This document shows, in pieces, positions 1 through 8,841 of a stretch of 64,000 nucleotides of DNA (position 1 is its first letter; the number at the start of each line of letters is the position of its first letter). The notes beneath the pieces were generated by a model. It was given only the letters and a program-made list of their open reading frames with translations. It made no database searches and was not told the origin of the DNA. A program made the position numbers and the translations under genes. The DNA comes from Bacteroidaceae bacterium (lineage in GTDB: Bacteria > Bacteroidota > Bacteroidia > Bacteroidales > Bacteroidaceae). The stretch is taken from the NCBI GenBank assembly GCA_017445925.1, contig JAFSRW010000052.1, positions 1 through 64,000 on the forward strand. The letters run 5' to 3'.

Positions 1-118
1 AACTGTCATCTGTCATCCGTCATCGATATTTGGAAAAAACTTGCTGAAAAGAAACTGTATTTCTGTATCCGTATCCAACGCCAAAATTAAACTGAGATCT
101 GAGATAACTGAGATAGCC
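1..118. repeat. Degenerate short-word repeat tract
   Basis: Three successive runs of short words, each repeated with single changes: TGTCATC/CGTCATC (about 3-24), CTGTAT/CGTATCC (about 56-76) and CTGAGAT-type words (about 92-117). No gene is seen. This is the first of many such tracts in the window. The remaining gene-free sequence to position 285 holds the dispersed palindrome described at 161-254. Confidence 0.6.
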
Positions 119-160
119 AAAGAGAAATATTTTGACATTATACAAACACCCCAAAAGAAG

Positions 161-254
161 CAAATATGCTCTTTAGCATAAGAATTTTTACTGCCACGTT
201 AGGCGGCAAAAATTCTCTAACTAGGGAGAAAGTTTTTCCTAACGTGGCAGTAAA
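161..254 (-). repeat. Dispersed ~93 bp palindromic repeat, copy 1
   Basis: A perfect 17-base inverted repeat (187-203 with 238-254, core TACTGCCACGTTAGG) encloses a 34-base AT-rich centre. A smaller hairpin, ATGCT-AGCAT, lies at its left side. Read on the minus strand, the unit aligns over its length with 50357-50451, sharing AATTTTT, CCGC, GTGGCAGTAAAAA and CTTATGCTAAAGA. It lies just beyond the 3' end of cysS, so it may also act as a terminator. It resembles a small non-autonomous mobile element; that interpretation is inference. Confidence 0.65.
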
Positions 255-285
255 TAAGGGACAATGAAGGCTTCTAAAAAAATAT

Positions 286-1785
286 TTACACATTCAGGCT
301 CCAACTGAAGCCGTCCTTTGTATCCTTAACCTCGAAGCCTAAGGCTGCAAGGTCATCACGTATCTTATCGCTGAGCGCCCAGTTCTTTTCGGCCTTTGCC
401 TGCTGACGCTGCTCTAAGAGCATGTTCACGACGGCACCGAAGGCATCCTCTCGGGCCTTGTTGCTATTGCCGGTATCTTCCTTCAGACCTAAGATATCGA
501 AGGTAAAGGTGCTGAACAGCTGCAACAGCGCTTCTGCCACTTCGGGCTTGATGCTGGCCTTCTTGTCGATTAGGGTATTGATAACGCGGCAGGCGTCGAA
601 CAGGTTGCTGATAACGATAGGTGTGTTCAGGTCGTCGTTCATTGCCTCGTAGAGCTTCACGCGCAGTTCGTCCACGTACTGCTGCTCAATCCAAGGCATT
701 CCCTTTACCTTCTGACCTTCCTGCAGACGCTTCAGGTTCTTGTAACCTTCCATCAGTCGGGCAAAGCCTTTCTCGGAAGCCTTCAGGGCCTCGTTGCCGA
801 AGTCCACTGTGCTGCGATAGTGAGCCTGTAAGATAAAGAAACGGATGGTCATGGGGCTGTAAGCCTGCTGCAACAGAGGATGGCTGCCATCGAAGAACTG
901 TGGCAGGGTGATGAAGTTGTTGTATGACTTACCCATCTTCTTTCCGTCGATGGTAATCATATTGTTGTGCATCCAGTAGTGAACCATCTGGTCGCCCTGA
1001 CTGGCCACAGCCTGTGCAATCTCACATTCGTGATGGGGGAAGATCAGGTCCATACCACCACCATGAATATCGAAGTGGTTGCCTAAGTATTTACGTCCCA
1101 TAGCCGTACACTCGCAATGCCAACCGGGGAATCCGTCGCTCCACTGGCTCTTCCAGCGCATGATATGTTCGGGCTGAGCAGCCTTCCATAAGGCAAAGTC
1201 GGCCTGATTCTTCTTCTCGCCCACACCTGCCAAATCACGACTGGCATCCTTGACGTTTTCCAAGTCGCGACCTGAAAGTATACCGTACTTATGGTCCTTG
1301 TTGTATTTCTCTACATCGAAATAGACACTACCATTGCTCTCGTAGGCATAGCCGTTCTTCAGAATCTGGTTTACCAACTCCTGCTGCTCCATGATGTGGC
1401 CTGTGGCGTGGGGCTCGATACTGGGAGGCAGACAGTTCAGCGCTGCCATAGCATCGTGGAAACGGTTGGTGTAGTACTGAGCCACCTCCATAGGTTCCAA
1501 CTGCTCCAAGCGGGCCTTCTTGGCAATCTTATCCTCACCCTCGTCAGCATCATGTTCCAGGTGGCCCACATCCGTAATGTTACGCACGTAACGCACCTTG
1601 TAGCCAATATGCTGCAGGTAGCGGAAAAGAATATCGAAAGTGATAGCTGGGCGGGCATGACCAAGGTGGGCATCACCGTAAACGGTGGGGCCGCACACAT
1701 ACATACCTACTCTGCCAGGGGTAAGCGGACGGAAGAGTTCCTTCTGTCTGCTCAACGTGTTATAGATGAATAATGCTTGTTCCAT
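286..1785 (-). CDS. cysS: Cysteinyl-tRNA synthetase
   Basis: Cytoplasmic class I aminoacyl-tRNA synthetase that charges tRNA-Cys with cysteine. The 499-residue product starts [10 protein letters not shown]. An in-frame ATG lies 13 codons further upstream, but the internal ATG at 1785 gives the family N terminus. Visible signatures are the first zinc cysteine in YVCGPTVYG, the HIGH-type HLGHAR, the zinc ligands in HCEC and HHECE, and a KMSKS-type loop written KKMGKS. The C terminus ends in the usual DALRED-type helical region ([21 protein letters not shown]). It reads away from the 1811-1881 promoter-hairpin as a single gene. Identification is secure. Confidence 0.97.
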   Translation of the reverse strand: MEQALFIYNTLSRQKELFRPLTPGRVGMYVCGPTVYGDAHLGHARPAITFDILFRYLQHIGYKVRYVRNITDVGHLEHDADEGEDKIAKKARLEQLEPMEVAQYYTNRFHDAMAALNCLPPSIEPHATGHIMEQQELVNQILKNGYAYESNGSVYFDVEKYNKDHKYGILSGRDLENVKDASRDLAGVGEKKNQADFALWKAAQPEHIMRWKSQWSDGFPGWHCECTAMGRKYLGNHFDIHGGGMDLIFPHHECEIAQAVASQGDQMVHYWMHNNMITIDGKKMGKSYNNFITLPQFFDGSHPLLQQAYSPMTIRFFILQAHYRSTVDFGNEALKASEKGFARLMEGYKNLKRLQEGQKVKGMPWIEQQYVDELRVKLYEAMNDDLNTPIVISNLFDACRVINTLIDKKASIKPEVAEALLQLFSTFTFDILGLKEDTGNSNKAREDAFGAVVNMLLEQRQQAKAEKNWALSDKIRDDLAALGFEVKDTKDGFSWSLNV

Positions 1786-1810
1786 ACCTTGTATAATGAA
1801 TTTCAGGGTG

Positions 1811-1881
1811 CAAAGATAGTGCAAACCGAGCTAAACACAAAATAAATGATTTATTTTTATTTCTGAGATGCCGCCTATCTT
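1811..1881 (-). promoter_or_regulatory. Promoter-hairpin upstream of cysS
   Basis: On the minus strand TTTG (complement of 1838-1841) and TATCTTTG (complement of 1811-1818) are 19 bases apart, matching the Bacteroidota housekeeping promoter. An AT-rich stem around AAATAAAT/ATTTATTT overlaps the -33 box. The two ends form an imperfect inverted repeat (AAGATAG at each end). The architecture matches the promoter-hairpin modules near 20 kb, 21 kb, 29.8 kb, 46 kb and 48.5 kb, but the flanking sequence differs. Confidence 0.7.
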
Positions 1882-1893
1882 AGACTTTAGCTG

Positions 1894-4080
1894 TTAATAC
1901 AAGACTTTCTTACCATTAATAATGTTTATACCCTTCTGAACCTTGCTCAAACGCTGACCGCTAAGGTTGTATATTTCTCCCCTCCTTAACAGGGAGGGGT
2001 CGGGGGTGAGTCCGTTAATTGAGCCGATGCCTGTTTCCTTTTCTACACAATAGTCATCGAATTCGGCAAATTGGTCTGCTGTCAGCACAAGCCAATGTTG
2101 TTTGGTATTCTTGTCTGAGGCATCAAAGCTGGCTCCGCTCAGGGCAGTTTTGCTTTTAACTGTCAAAGCCATTTTTTTGATAGTAATCCAATATGATGAA
2201 GTGTTAAGTTTCCCTTTCTTGAAGTTTGTTCTCGAAGGCAGCAGTTGCACCTGTTCTATAGTAGTGGGTGAGGTGCGGGCGACAGTTTTATACGTTTGGC
2301 CGGAACAGGAAAGAAGTTTCCCAGTGCCCACATTTCGCAGCACATAGTAGGCCGTCTTGGCATCGTAAATGATATTCCAAGCAAAGCTGTCGTTCTCCAG
2401 AGCCTCAGCTGCCCTTACTTCTTTCTGCGTCAGGGCACCGTTCTCTGTTACGGTAAGGAGCGAAGTCTCATTGCCTAAGTCGTCAGTGGTCTTGATGTAG
2501 TATTTTGTTTCATCCTCTTGCTCAAAGGTATAGGCAGGTGAAGCGAATCCTACTGAAGAAGAACAGATCAGTCCATCCTGATGCAAAGCATGGGTGATGA
2601 GTACATTACCATAATATAATAATGTATTCTCAGGATTGTAGGTGTCCTCATGTGCTCCGTTTATTCCGTAGTTAGGCCCGCTGTATGACGATTTCGGCCA
2701 CATGTGCGTATCATCGCCATTCATATAGGCCGTCTTGTCCTTGTTCAGGAACCTTATCATTTGTGTGGCACGTGGCCCTAACCATTTGCCTCGGTTTCCA
2801 TCAGCACGATAGTTACTGTCCCACCAGATATCGCTCGTGCCCACACCCACACCATGATTGGTTTCATGCAATACGGTACCAGTTTGCTGATAAGACGAAT
2901 TGGCCCCCACGCGCATCCATCCTCCATAAGAGCAGTCGGCTGTTGGTGTGCCTGCACTATAGTGTACGCTTAGGTTGATGCCTTTCACAGAAGACAGATT
3001 GTTGTACAGCCATTTTATTTCCTCTATAGCAGAGGCTATACGGTAATTCTCCTCCGTGCTGCCGCCATTGTCGTAATCGGCCGTTACCGTTCCCTTGGGA
3101 AGGGTAGGAGCTTTTATGATATCACCGTATGCCAAAACGTACTTGTTGGTCAGTACGTATGGCCGGACATAATACATGGTGCCTGGCTGTAGTTTTTCCA
3201 TCCGATAGATTTCTCCATTAGATGAGAAATAATGTGTGGAGCGATTGTCAAAGATAGTAGGTTCTGGGGTTGTACTCCAGCAAAAGCCTTTTTCCAGTAC
3301 GCCTCCTGAGCCCGATGTCATACGACCCAACAGTACTGTAGCTCCAGCAGCCACAAACTTATTGGTGGTTATCTTTGGAACTGTACCTGTGGCGTTCAGT
3401 ATGCGATAGTTCAGGGTGGCATCGCTCAGGCTTTTTGCTATAGAGTCAATCTTCTCGTTACTGCCTGACTCCATCAGCTCCTTTGCTCCGTTGATAGCTG
3501 CGCTCAGGTCTTCGGCTCCTTCGCCTTCGCCCAGCACTTCTGTGCCCGTTTCAACCAACTTTTGCAGTTCGGCATATTCCGCTTCTATGTTGGTATCTAA
3601 AAGTGTCAACCTTACGTTGTCGATTGACGCCCAATTGGCATTTGTGGAAGTCACCTTAAATCCTATGCGTGTTACACCCTGCAATACAGTAAAGGTTACG
3701 CTGTAGTCCTTGCTCTCCGTCACCGTCACCGTTTCATCGTTAGCATAAAGGACAGCTCCTGTGCATGCTTCTATCTTACCTGACTGCTGAATATTCTGAC
3801 ATCCAGCTGTCAGCGTATAGGTTCCTGCTGGCAGATACAGGTCCTGACTAATCTCAACATTGGGAATCTTTCCTCCCGAAGTTACCCAGCGCTCCATATA
3901 AATCTTGCCGTGTTTTTGGTCGAAACTGGAGTTGGTTGAATAGTAAAATCCGTTATTTATCCATCCTGCGAAGCGAGCTTCGTAGTCAGGATTTTCAACA
4001 TAGGTGTTTGTTACGCTCTTGTCTGCCATTACGCCCAAAGTACTCAGCAGAAAGATACATGAGAATAAAACTTTTTTCAT
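1894..4080 (-). CDS. Secreted HExxH metallopeptidase-like protein with T9SS-type tail
   Basis: A 728-residue exported protein. The start MKKVLFSCIFLLS at 4080 gives a clean signal peptide and an AGGA-type ribosome site; an upstream in-frame ATG would add 17 unlikely residues. Regions: about 25-180 carbohydrate-binding-like beta domain (YLPAGTYTLTAG); about 185-240 helical linker; about 245-345 fibronectin-like; about 350-520 peptidase-like, with VLHETNHGVGVG giving H405, E406 and H409 of an HExxH zinc site; about 530-690 beta-rich, possibly lectin-like. The last 25 residues (IYNLSGQRL, then INGKKVLY) match the short Prevotella T9SS sorting tail. A GC-rich palindrome is translated at 1975-2012, just before the tail. 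The peptidase family is not assigned and the substrate is unknown. Confidence 0.75.
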   Translation of the reverse strand: MKKVLFSCIFLLSTLGVMADKSVTNTYVENPDYEARFAGWINNGFYYSTNSSFDQKHGKIYMERWVTSGGKIPNVEISQDLYLPAGTYTLTAGCQNIQQSGKIEACTGAVLYANDETVTVTESKDYSVTFTVLQGVTRIGFKVTSTNANWASIDNVRLTLLDTNIEAEYAELQKLVETGTEVLGEGEGAEDLSAAINGAKELMESGSNEKIDSIAKSLSDATLNYRILNATGTVPKITTNKFVAAGATVLLGRMTSGSGGVLEKGFCWSTTPEPTIFDNRSTHYFSSNGEIYRMEKLQPGTMYYVRPYVLTNKYVLAYGDIIKAPTLPKGTVTADYDNGGSTEENYRIASAIEEIKWLYNNLSSVKGINLSVHYSAGTPTADCSYGGWMRVGANSSYQQTGTVLHETNHGVGVGTSDIWWDSNYRADGNRGKWLGPRATQMIRFLNKDKTAYMNGDDTHMWPKSSYSGPNYGINGAHEDTYNPENTLLYYGNVLITHALHQDGLICSSSVGFASPAYTFEQEDETKYYIKTTDDLGNETSLLTVTENGALTQKEVRAAEALENDSFAWNIIYDAKTAYYVLRNVGTGKLLSCSGQTYKTVARTSPTTIEQVQLLPSRTNFKKGKLNTSSYWITIKKMALTVKSKTALSGASFDASDKNTKQHWLVLTADQFAEFDDYCVEKETGIGSINGLTPDPSLLRRGEIYNLSGQRLSKVQKGINIINGKKVLY
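1975..2012. repeat. In-frame GC-rich palindromic insert
   Basis: CCCCTCC-TTAACA-GGGAGGGG inverted repeat followed by GGGGGTGAG, translated on the minus strand as LTPDPSLLRRGE between the catalytic part and the sorting tail of the secreted HExxH protein. Similar inserts lie at 30301-30345, 30778-30848, 44491-44526 and 55395-55433. Confidence 0.7.
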
Positions 4081-4103
4081 AGTGTTCGTTCCTGATTTTC
4101 TGA

Positions 4104-4352
4104 TTATTTCAGTTGCTCCAATGCTCTGCATAGCTGGTCAGGGCAAGAAGTTCCCTTTGTCCCACAGCGTATACCATCCAGAAGTTCAATGACTTCATCG
4201 ATTTTCTTTCCCTTCACCAACTGGCAGATACCCTGCAAGTTGCCATTGCATCCTCCTAAGAAGTAAACCTGTTGGATGACATTGTTATCGTCGGCTGTCA
4301 CATCTATCAACTGTGAGCAAGTGCCGTGCGTTTTGTATTGAATATGTTTCAT
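4104..4352 (-). CDS. TSCPD domain protein (TIGR03905-type)
   Basis: An 82-residue cytoplasmic protein. It has the complete layout of the TIGR03905 TSCPD family: N-terminal YKTHGTCS, central FLGGCNGNL and C-terminal GTSCPDQL. Four conserved cysteines (in TCS, GCNG, RCGTKGTSC) suggest a metal or redox role. TSCPD domains also occur at the end of some ribonucleotide reductases; the free-standing version has no established function. It lies 23 bases upstream of the HExxH gene on the same strand. Confidence 0.85.
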   Translation of the reverse strand: MKHIQYKTHGTCSQLIDVTADDNNVIQQVYFLGGCNGNLQGICQLVKGKKIDEVIELLDGIRCGTKGTSCPDQLCRALEQLK

Positions 4353-4419
4353 ATCAGCAATATCTTTTTATGTAAACCATGATTTAACCAATTTTCATTT
4401 CCGATTTAGAATAAAGAAA

Positions 4420-4445
4420 GTAAGGGGGCTTCACAGCTCCCTTAC
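4420..4445. terminator. Hairpin in the TSCPD-miaB intergenic region
   Basis: Stem GTAAGGGGGCT (4420-4430) pairs with AGCTCCCTTAC (4435-4445), one G-U, four-base loop. No strong T run follows in either direction, so it may be an attenuator for the leftward TSCPD gene rather than a terminator. The rest of 4353-4659 holds a 30-codon ATG-initiated frame at 4468 that I cannot support as a gene, and the miaB promoter. Confidence 0.4.
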
Positions 4446-4624
4446 CCTCTAAAACTAAACCTTAACTATGAAAAAATCTAATGTTAGCGCAAAAGTCGTG
4501 ATAATTAAGCAATTTGCCAAGAAAAAAAAGCAGAAAGATGCACATATTTACAATTTTTAACTTAATTATGGTTTCTGAGAAGGTTTTTCTAAAGAAAAAG
4601 AGGTGAAATATGGCAAAAAGGTTG

Positions 4625-4632
4625 TAACTTTG
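4625..4632 (+). promoter_or_regulatory. -7 element of the miaB promoter
   Basis: TAACTTTG matches TAnnTTTG and lies 27 bases before the miaB ATG. I see no clear TTTG at the expected distance upstream. A TTTTTCT/AGAAAAA hairpin lies near the -40 region. Confidence 0.5.
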
Positions 4633-4659
4633 CAGCGCGAAATGCGCTTTCGGTACTGA

Positions 4660-5979
4660 ATGAAGAAATTACTGATTGAAACATACGGCTGCCAGATGAA
4701 CGTAGCCGATAGTGAAGTCGTGGCCAGCGTTATGGTTATGGCTGGCTATGAGATGACGGATAACATGGATGAGGCGGATGCCGTTTTCCTGAATACCTGT
4801 TCTGTTAGAGATAATGCAGAGCAGAAGATAATCAGTCGACTTGAATTCCTTTACAGCCTTCAGAAGAAGGGCCGCAAAATAATTATTGGCGTGCTGGGTT
4901 GCATGGCCGAACGTGTAAAAGAAGACCTTATAGAGAAATATCACGCAGACATTGTTGTTGGTCCGGATGCCTATATGTCTCTGCCCGACCTGATTGCTCA
5001 GGTGGAATGCGGACACAAGGCCATCAACGTAGAGCTTTCTACTACAGAAACTTATAAGGATATTATTCCCCAGCGTATCTGCGGCACGCACATAGGAGGT
5101 TTTGTTACTATTATGCGTGGATGCAACAATTTCTGTCATTACTGTATTGTACCGTATACCAGAGGGCGCGAGAGAAGTCGTGATGTGGAAAGTATTCTGC
5201 GCGAATGTCGCGATTTGGCCGACAGGGGCTTTAAGGAGGTTACGTTACTGGGACAGAATGTGAATTCATATCGCCTTCCGGACAATCCGGAAATTCCGGG
5301 ATTTCCGGAGTTGTTGAGGCGTGTGGCACGCGCCGTTCCTGAGATGAGGGTGAGGTTTACCACATCGCATCCCAAGGATATGAGTGACGAGACCTTGCGT
5401 GTGATTGCCGAGGAACCAAACATCTGCCACCACATACATCTGCCTGTTCAAAGCGGAAGCAACAGGATTCTGAAACTGATGAATCGTAAATATACACGCG
5501 AGTGGTATCTGGACCGTGTGGCAGCTATCCGCAGGATTATCCCCGATTGCGCCATCAGCACAGATATCTTTGTGGGGTACAGCAGCGAAACAGAAGAGGA
5601 TCACCAGCAGAGCTTAAGTCTGATGCGTGAATGTCAATACGACAGCGCCTTTATGTTTAAGTACAGCGAACGCCCTGGCACCTACGCAAGCAAGCATCTG
5701 CCCGATGATATTCCTGAGGAAGTGAAGGTGCGCCGCTTGAACGAACTCATAGCCCTACAAAACGAACTCTCTGCTGAGAGCAACAAACGCTGCATAGGAA
5801 AGGAGTTTGACGTACTATTGGAAGGCGTAAGCAAACGCAGCAAAGACCAACTGTTTGGTCGGACCGGCCAAAATAAGGTGGTTATCATAGACCGCGACAC
5901 TCACCACATAGGTGAAACAGTGCGTGTAATGATTACCGAGAGTAGCAGCGCTACGCTGAAAGGGAAAGTGGTGTCTTAG
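4660..5979 (+). CDS. miaB: tRNA-2-methylthio-N6-dimethylallyladenosine synthase
   Basis: Radical-SAM methylthiotransferase that converts i6A37 to ms2i6A37 in tRNAs reading UNN codons. The 439-residue product has the UPF0004 N-terminal domain with its three cluster cysteines (YGCQMN, NTCSVR, LGCMAE). The radical-SAM cluster motif CNNFCHYC gives C155, C159 and C162. The GHIHLPVQSGS-like part of the barrel is present as HHIHLPVQSGS, and a TRAM-type domain is at about 375-437. Full length. It is followed 21 bases later by ftsX. Confidence 0.97.
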   Translation: MKKLLIETYGCQMNVADSEVVASVMVMAGYEMTDNMDEADAVFLNTCSVRDNAEQKIISRLEFLYSLQKKGRKIIIGVLGCMAERVKEDLIEKYHADIVVGPDAYMSLPDLIAQVECGHKAINVELSTTETYKDIIPQRICGTHIGGFVTIMRGCNNFCHYCIVPYTRGRERSRDVESILRECRDLADRGFKEVTLLGQNVNSYRLPDNPEIPGFPELLRRVARAVPEMRVRFTTSHPKDMSDETLRVIAEEPNICHHIHLPVQSGSNRILKLMNRKYTREWYLDRVAAIRRIIPDCAISTDIFVGYSSETEEDHQQSLSLMRECQYDSAFMFKYSERPGTYASKHLPDDIPEEVKVRRLNELIALQNELSAESNKRCIGKEFDVLLEGVSKRSKDQLFGRTGQNKVVIIDRDTHHIGETVRVMITESSSATLKGKVVS

Positions 5980-6012
5980 TTGACAGTTGATAGTTGAAAA
6001 TTGAAAATTAAC
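5976..6012 (+). repeat. Short-word tract at the miaB-ftsX junction
   Basis: Tandem degenerate words of the type GTTGACA / GTTGATA / GTTGAAAA / TTGAAAATT fill the junction and run into the candidate start codons of ftsX. A near-identical tract (GTTGATAGTTGAAAATTAA) lies at 6882-6902 before the next gene. Confidence 0.6.
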
Positions 6013-6882
6013 GTGAATAGCAAGAAAAGGAAGACAACGACTTGGAGGATACTGGCACTCATCAATACCATTGTTACAACTATGGTGCTGATATTGCTGG
6101 GAATGGTGATTCTGCTGACGCTTACCGCCAATGAGGTGGGCGACTCTGTAAAGGAGAATCTGGTAGTGACTGTGGTACTTCAGGAAGACGTTCCCACAGA
6201 AGATGCCCAGAAACTGCAGAAGAAACTTTGCGCCAAGCCGTATGTGAACAGCATAGAATATGTAAGCAAGGAACAGGCATTGAAGGAGCATGTGGAGAGT
6301 ATGGGTATCGACCCTTCAGAATTCCTGGAAGCCAACCCATTCCCCATCTCTATGGAAATAAGCATGAAAGCTGAGTATTCCAACAACGACAGCCTGCTGT
6401 GGATAGAGAAGGAACTGGAAGAGATTCCGCAAGTGGATGAAGTAGCATACCAAAAGGATTTGGTGGAGAATCTGAATCGCAACCTTACATACGCATCGCT
6501 GGTTCTGTTAGGTATAGCTGTGTTATTAATTATTGTTTCGCTGAGCCTTATTTACCTGACTGTCCAACTGATTGTGTACAACCACAGGTTCATTATTCAC
6601 ACCATGAAATTGGTGGGAGCCAAGTGGAGCTACATTCGCAGACCATTCCTGATTAACAGCTTCTGGATAGGACTGATTTCTGCCATCTTAGCTGATGCTG
6701 TGCTCTTAGGTTTGATTCTGTGGGCTGCTAAGTACGATGAGGGCATCATGCAATACATAACTCAAAAGAACTTGCTTATTGTAGGTGGAAGCGTGCTGGC
6801 AGTAGGTCTGCTGATTACTGTAGTATGCACCTATGTGTCTGTAACTCAGCAGTTGTATAAGAAAACAAGAAGACTTTATTAA
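6001..6882 (+). CDS. ftsX: Cell division ABC-transporter permease-like protein FtsX
   Basis: Inner-membrane partner of FtsE in the divisome, which couples ATP hydrolysis to peptidoglycan hydrolase activation. The 293-residue product has one N-terminal transmembrane segment (about 18-40), a periplasmic domain (about 45-160) and three C-terminal segments (about 165-190, 215-240, 255-280), as in FtsX. No ATG is available: the start is TTG at 6001, inside the word repeat, or GTG at 6013, which gives MNSKKRK and looks closer to relatives. FtsE is not in the window, a common separation in Bacteroidota. Confidence 0.88.
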   Translation: MKINVNSKKRKTTTWRILALINTIVTTMVLILLGMVILLTLTANEVGDSVKENLVVTVVLQEDVPTEDAQKLQKKLCAKPYVNSIEYVSKEQALKEHVESMGIDPSEFLEANPFPISMEISMKAEYSNNDSLLWIEKELEEIPQVDEVAYQKDLVENLNRNLTYASLVLLGIAVLLIIVSLSLIYLTVQLIVYNHRFIIHTMKLVGAKWSYIRRPFLINSFWIGLISAILADAVLLGLILWAAKYDEGIMQYITQKNLLIVGGSVLAVGLLITVVCTYVSVTQQLYKKTRRLY

Positions 6883-6905
6883 GTTGATAGTTGAAAATTA
6901 AAGAT

Positions 6906-7154
6906 ATGAATAATTTTGCATTTACAAAGACAAATTACATTCTGCTTGCCATAGGAATGGCCATAGTTATAGTAGGACTGATTCTGATGGCTGGTGAAGG
7001 AAGTCATGAGGGTGTTTTCAATGCTGACATCTTTAGCGCTCGTCGCATTAAAGTGGCTCCACTGGTCAGTTTGGCAGGATTCGTCTTCATTATGGTGGCC
7101 ATTATGTACAGGTCAAAGGCAGAAAGGAAGAACGTTGAAAATAAGAAAGACTAA
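6906..7154 (+). CDS. DUF3098 small membrane protein
   Basis: An 82-residue protein with two transmembrane segments (about 10-30 and 50-70) and the motif [12 protein letters not shown] between them, characteristic of DUF3098. ATG at 6906 is preferred; a TTG 15 bases upstream belongs to the word repeat. It sits between ftsX and uppP, the usual place for this family in Bacteroidota. The context suggests an envelope or division role; the function is unknown. Confidence 0.85.
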   Translation: MNNFAFTKTNYILLAIGMAIVIVGLILMAGEGSHEGVFNADIFSARRIKVAPLVSLAGFVFIMVAIMYRSKAERKNVENKKD

Positions 7155-7159
7155 GCGTT

Positions 7160-7984
7160 ATGAGTGACCTTCAAGCATTTTTGCTGGGACTGATACAAGG
7201 CCTTACAGAATACCTGCCCGTAAGTAGCAGCGGCCATCTGGAGATTGGAAAGATGCTGTTGAGCATAGATCCAGAAGCTGGCGGACTACAATTTGACATT
7301 ATAGTTCACATAGCCACCGTAATGGCTACAATAGTAATCCTAATGAAGGAGATTTCATGGATTCTGAAGGGAATGTTCAAGTTTGAATGGAACGACGAGA
7401 CAAAGTATGCGCTCAACATCATCATCTCGATGATTCCGGTCGGTATCGTAGGTCTTTTCTTCAAAGACAACATAGAGGCACTTTATGCCAACGACCATGT
7501 GCGTACTATGGTGGTTGGTGTCTGCCTGCTGATAACAGCGGCATTACTCACGCTTACACATTTCTATAAAGCCAACGAAAAGGAGAACATTTCGCCCCTA
7601 CATTCCTTTATAATAGGTATAGCTCAGGCTGTAGCGGTTTTGCCTGGTTTGAGCAGAAGTGGCAGTACCATCGCCACAGGATTGCTGTTGGGCAACAAGA
7701 AAGAAAGGCTGGCTCAGTTCTCTTTCCTGATGGTGATTCCACCCATCTTGGGAGAGGCATTGCTGGACGCTAAGCATTTCATTTCTCCCAGTGCAGAATA
7801 TCTGGCTGAACATGGGGCTTCTACATCCCTCTCTACATCGGCTATGGTAATAGGCTTTCTGGCAGCATTCGTATCAGGCTGCTTTGCCTGCAAGTGGATG
7901 ATATCCATTGTTAAGAGATGTAAACTTATATACTTTGGTATCTATTGTGCCATAGCAGGTATTTTGGTGCTGATTTTGGGGTAA
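7160..7984 (+). CDS. uppP: Undecaprenyl-diphosphatase UppP/BacA
   Basis: Integral membrane phosphatase that recycles undecaprenyl pyrophosphate to the monophosphate lipid carrier for peptidoglycan and other glycans. At 274 residues it has the normal length. Both family signatures are present: [13 protein letters not shown] near the N terminus and [14 protein letters not shown] at about 160-175. Eight or so hydrophobic segments follow. The start lies 5 bases after the DUF3098 stop, indicating translational linkage. Confidence 0.96.
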   Translation: MSDLQAFLLGLIQGLTEYLPVSSSGHLEIGKMLLSIDPEAGGLQFDIIVHIATVMATIVILMKEISWILKGMFKFEWNDETKYALNIIISMIPVGIVGLFFKDNIEALYANDHVRTMVVGVCLLITAALLTLTHFYKANEKENISPLHSFIIGIAQAVAVLPGLSRSGSTIATGLLLGNKKERLAQFSFLMVIPPILGEALLDAKHFISPSAEYLAEHGASTSLSTSAMVIGFLAAFVSGCFACKWMISIVKRCKLIYFGIYCAIAGILVLILG

Positions 7985-8019
7985 GAGAGTGAAAAAGTGA
8001 AGAATGAAAGTTACCAAAT

Positions 8020-8096
8020 GGTAAACGGTAAACGGTAAACGGTAAACAGTAAACGGTAAACAGTAAACGGTAAACGGTAAACAGTAAACGGTAAAC
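8020..8096 (+). repeat. 11-copy 7-bp tandem repeat before truB
   Basis: Eleven uninterrupted copies of (G/A)GTAAAC fill 8020-8096 and end four bases before the truB ATG at 8101. The preceding bases (about 7987-8008) are GAGTGAAAAAGTGAAGAATG-type words. This array replaces any recognisable ribosome binding site. Confidence 0.95.
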
Positions 8097-8100
8097 CAAA

Positions 8101-8817
8101 ATGAACTTCCAAGCCGGAGAAATATTATACTTCGATAAGCCACTCCACTGGACTAGCTTCAATCTGGTAGCAAAAGTACGTAGTGCTTTATGCCACAAGA
8201 TAGGAGTGAAGAAACTGAAGGTGGGACATGCAGGCACGTTGGACCCTTTGGCTACAGGAGTTGTTACCATCTGCACAGGAAAAGCTACCAAGCGGATTGA
8301 TGAGTTGCAATCCCACACCAAAGAATATGTGGCAACATTGCAATTGGGAGCAACCACCCCGTCATTCGACTTGGAAACAAATATCGATTCCACTTTCCCC
8401 ACAGCGCATATCACAGAACAAAAAGTAAGAGAGATTCTTACGCAGTTTCTGGGAAAGATAGAACAGGTGCCGCCAGCTTTCTCGGCCTGCAAAATAGATG
8501 GACATCGTGCCTACAACCTGGCCCGCAAAGGAAAAGAGGTACAATTAAAAGCCAAGATTCTGGTCATAGACGAGATAGAACTGCAAAACTTCGATTCTGA
8601 GTCCATGCAGATAACCATCAGGGTAGTATGCAGCAAAGGAACCTACATCAGGGCGCTGGCCAGAGACATAGGAACTGCACTGCAGAGTGGCGCTCACTTA
8701 ATAGCATTACGCAGAACGCGAGTAGGAGATATCAGAGTTGAGGATTGCATGAAGATGGAAGATTTCTCCGAATGGCTGGAGAAACAAGAAATAGAAACAG
8801 AGTCAGAAAACGATTAA
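8101..8817 (+). CDS. truB: tRNA pseudouridine(55) synthase
   Basis: Isomerises U55 to pseudouridine in the T-loop of tRNAs. The 238-residue product carries the catalytic motif HAGTLDPLATG with nucleophile D48, then KEYVATLQLG, QVPPAFSA-KIDGHRAYNLAR, and GTYIRALARDIG near 185. The C-terminal PUA-like part is short, as in other Bacteroidota. The ATG directly follows the 7-bp tandem array, so translation may depend on its length. Confidence 0.96.
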   Translation: MNFQAGEILYFDKPLHWTSFNLVAKVRSALCHKIGVKKLKVGHAGTLDPLATGVVTICTGKATKRIDELQSHTKEYVATLQLGATTPSFDLETNIDSTFPTAHITEQKVREILTQFLGKIEQVPPAFSACKIDGHRAYNLARKGKEVQLKAKILVIDEIELQNFDSESMQITIRVVCSKGTYIRALARDIGTALQSGAHLIALRRTRVGDIRVEDCMKMEDFSEWLEKQEIETESEND

Positions 8818-8841
8818 AAGAAACACTTACGAAATAATCTC

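Noticed and set aside
4468..4560. 30-codon frame MKKSNVSAKVVIIK upstream of miaB
   Set aside because: Lys-rich, short, no ribosome site or recognisable relatives; left as unsupported.
8020..8096. Possible CRISPR array
   Set aside because: The unit is 7 bases and uninterrupted, with no spacers and no cas genes; it is a simple tandem repeat.
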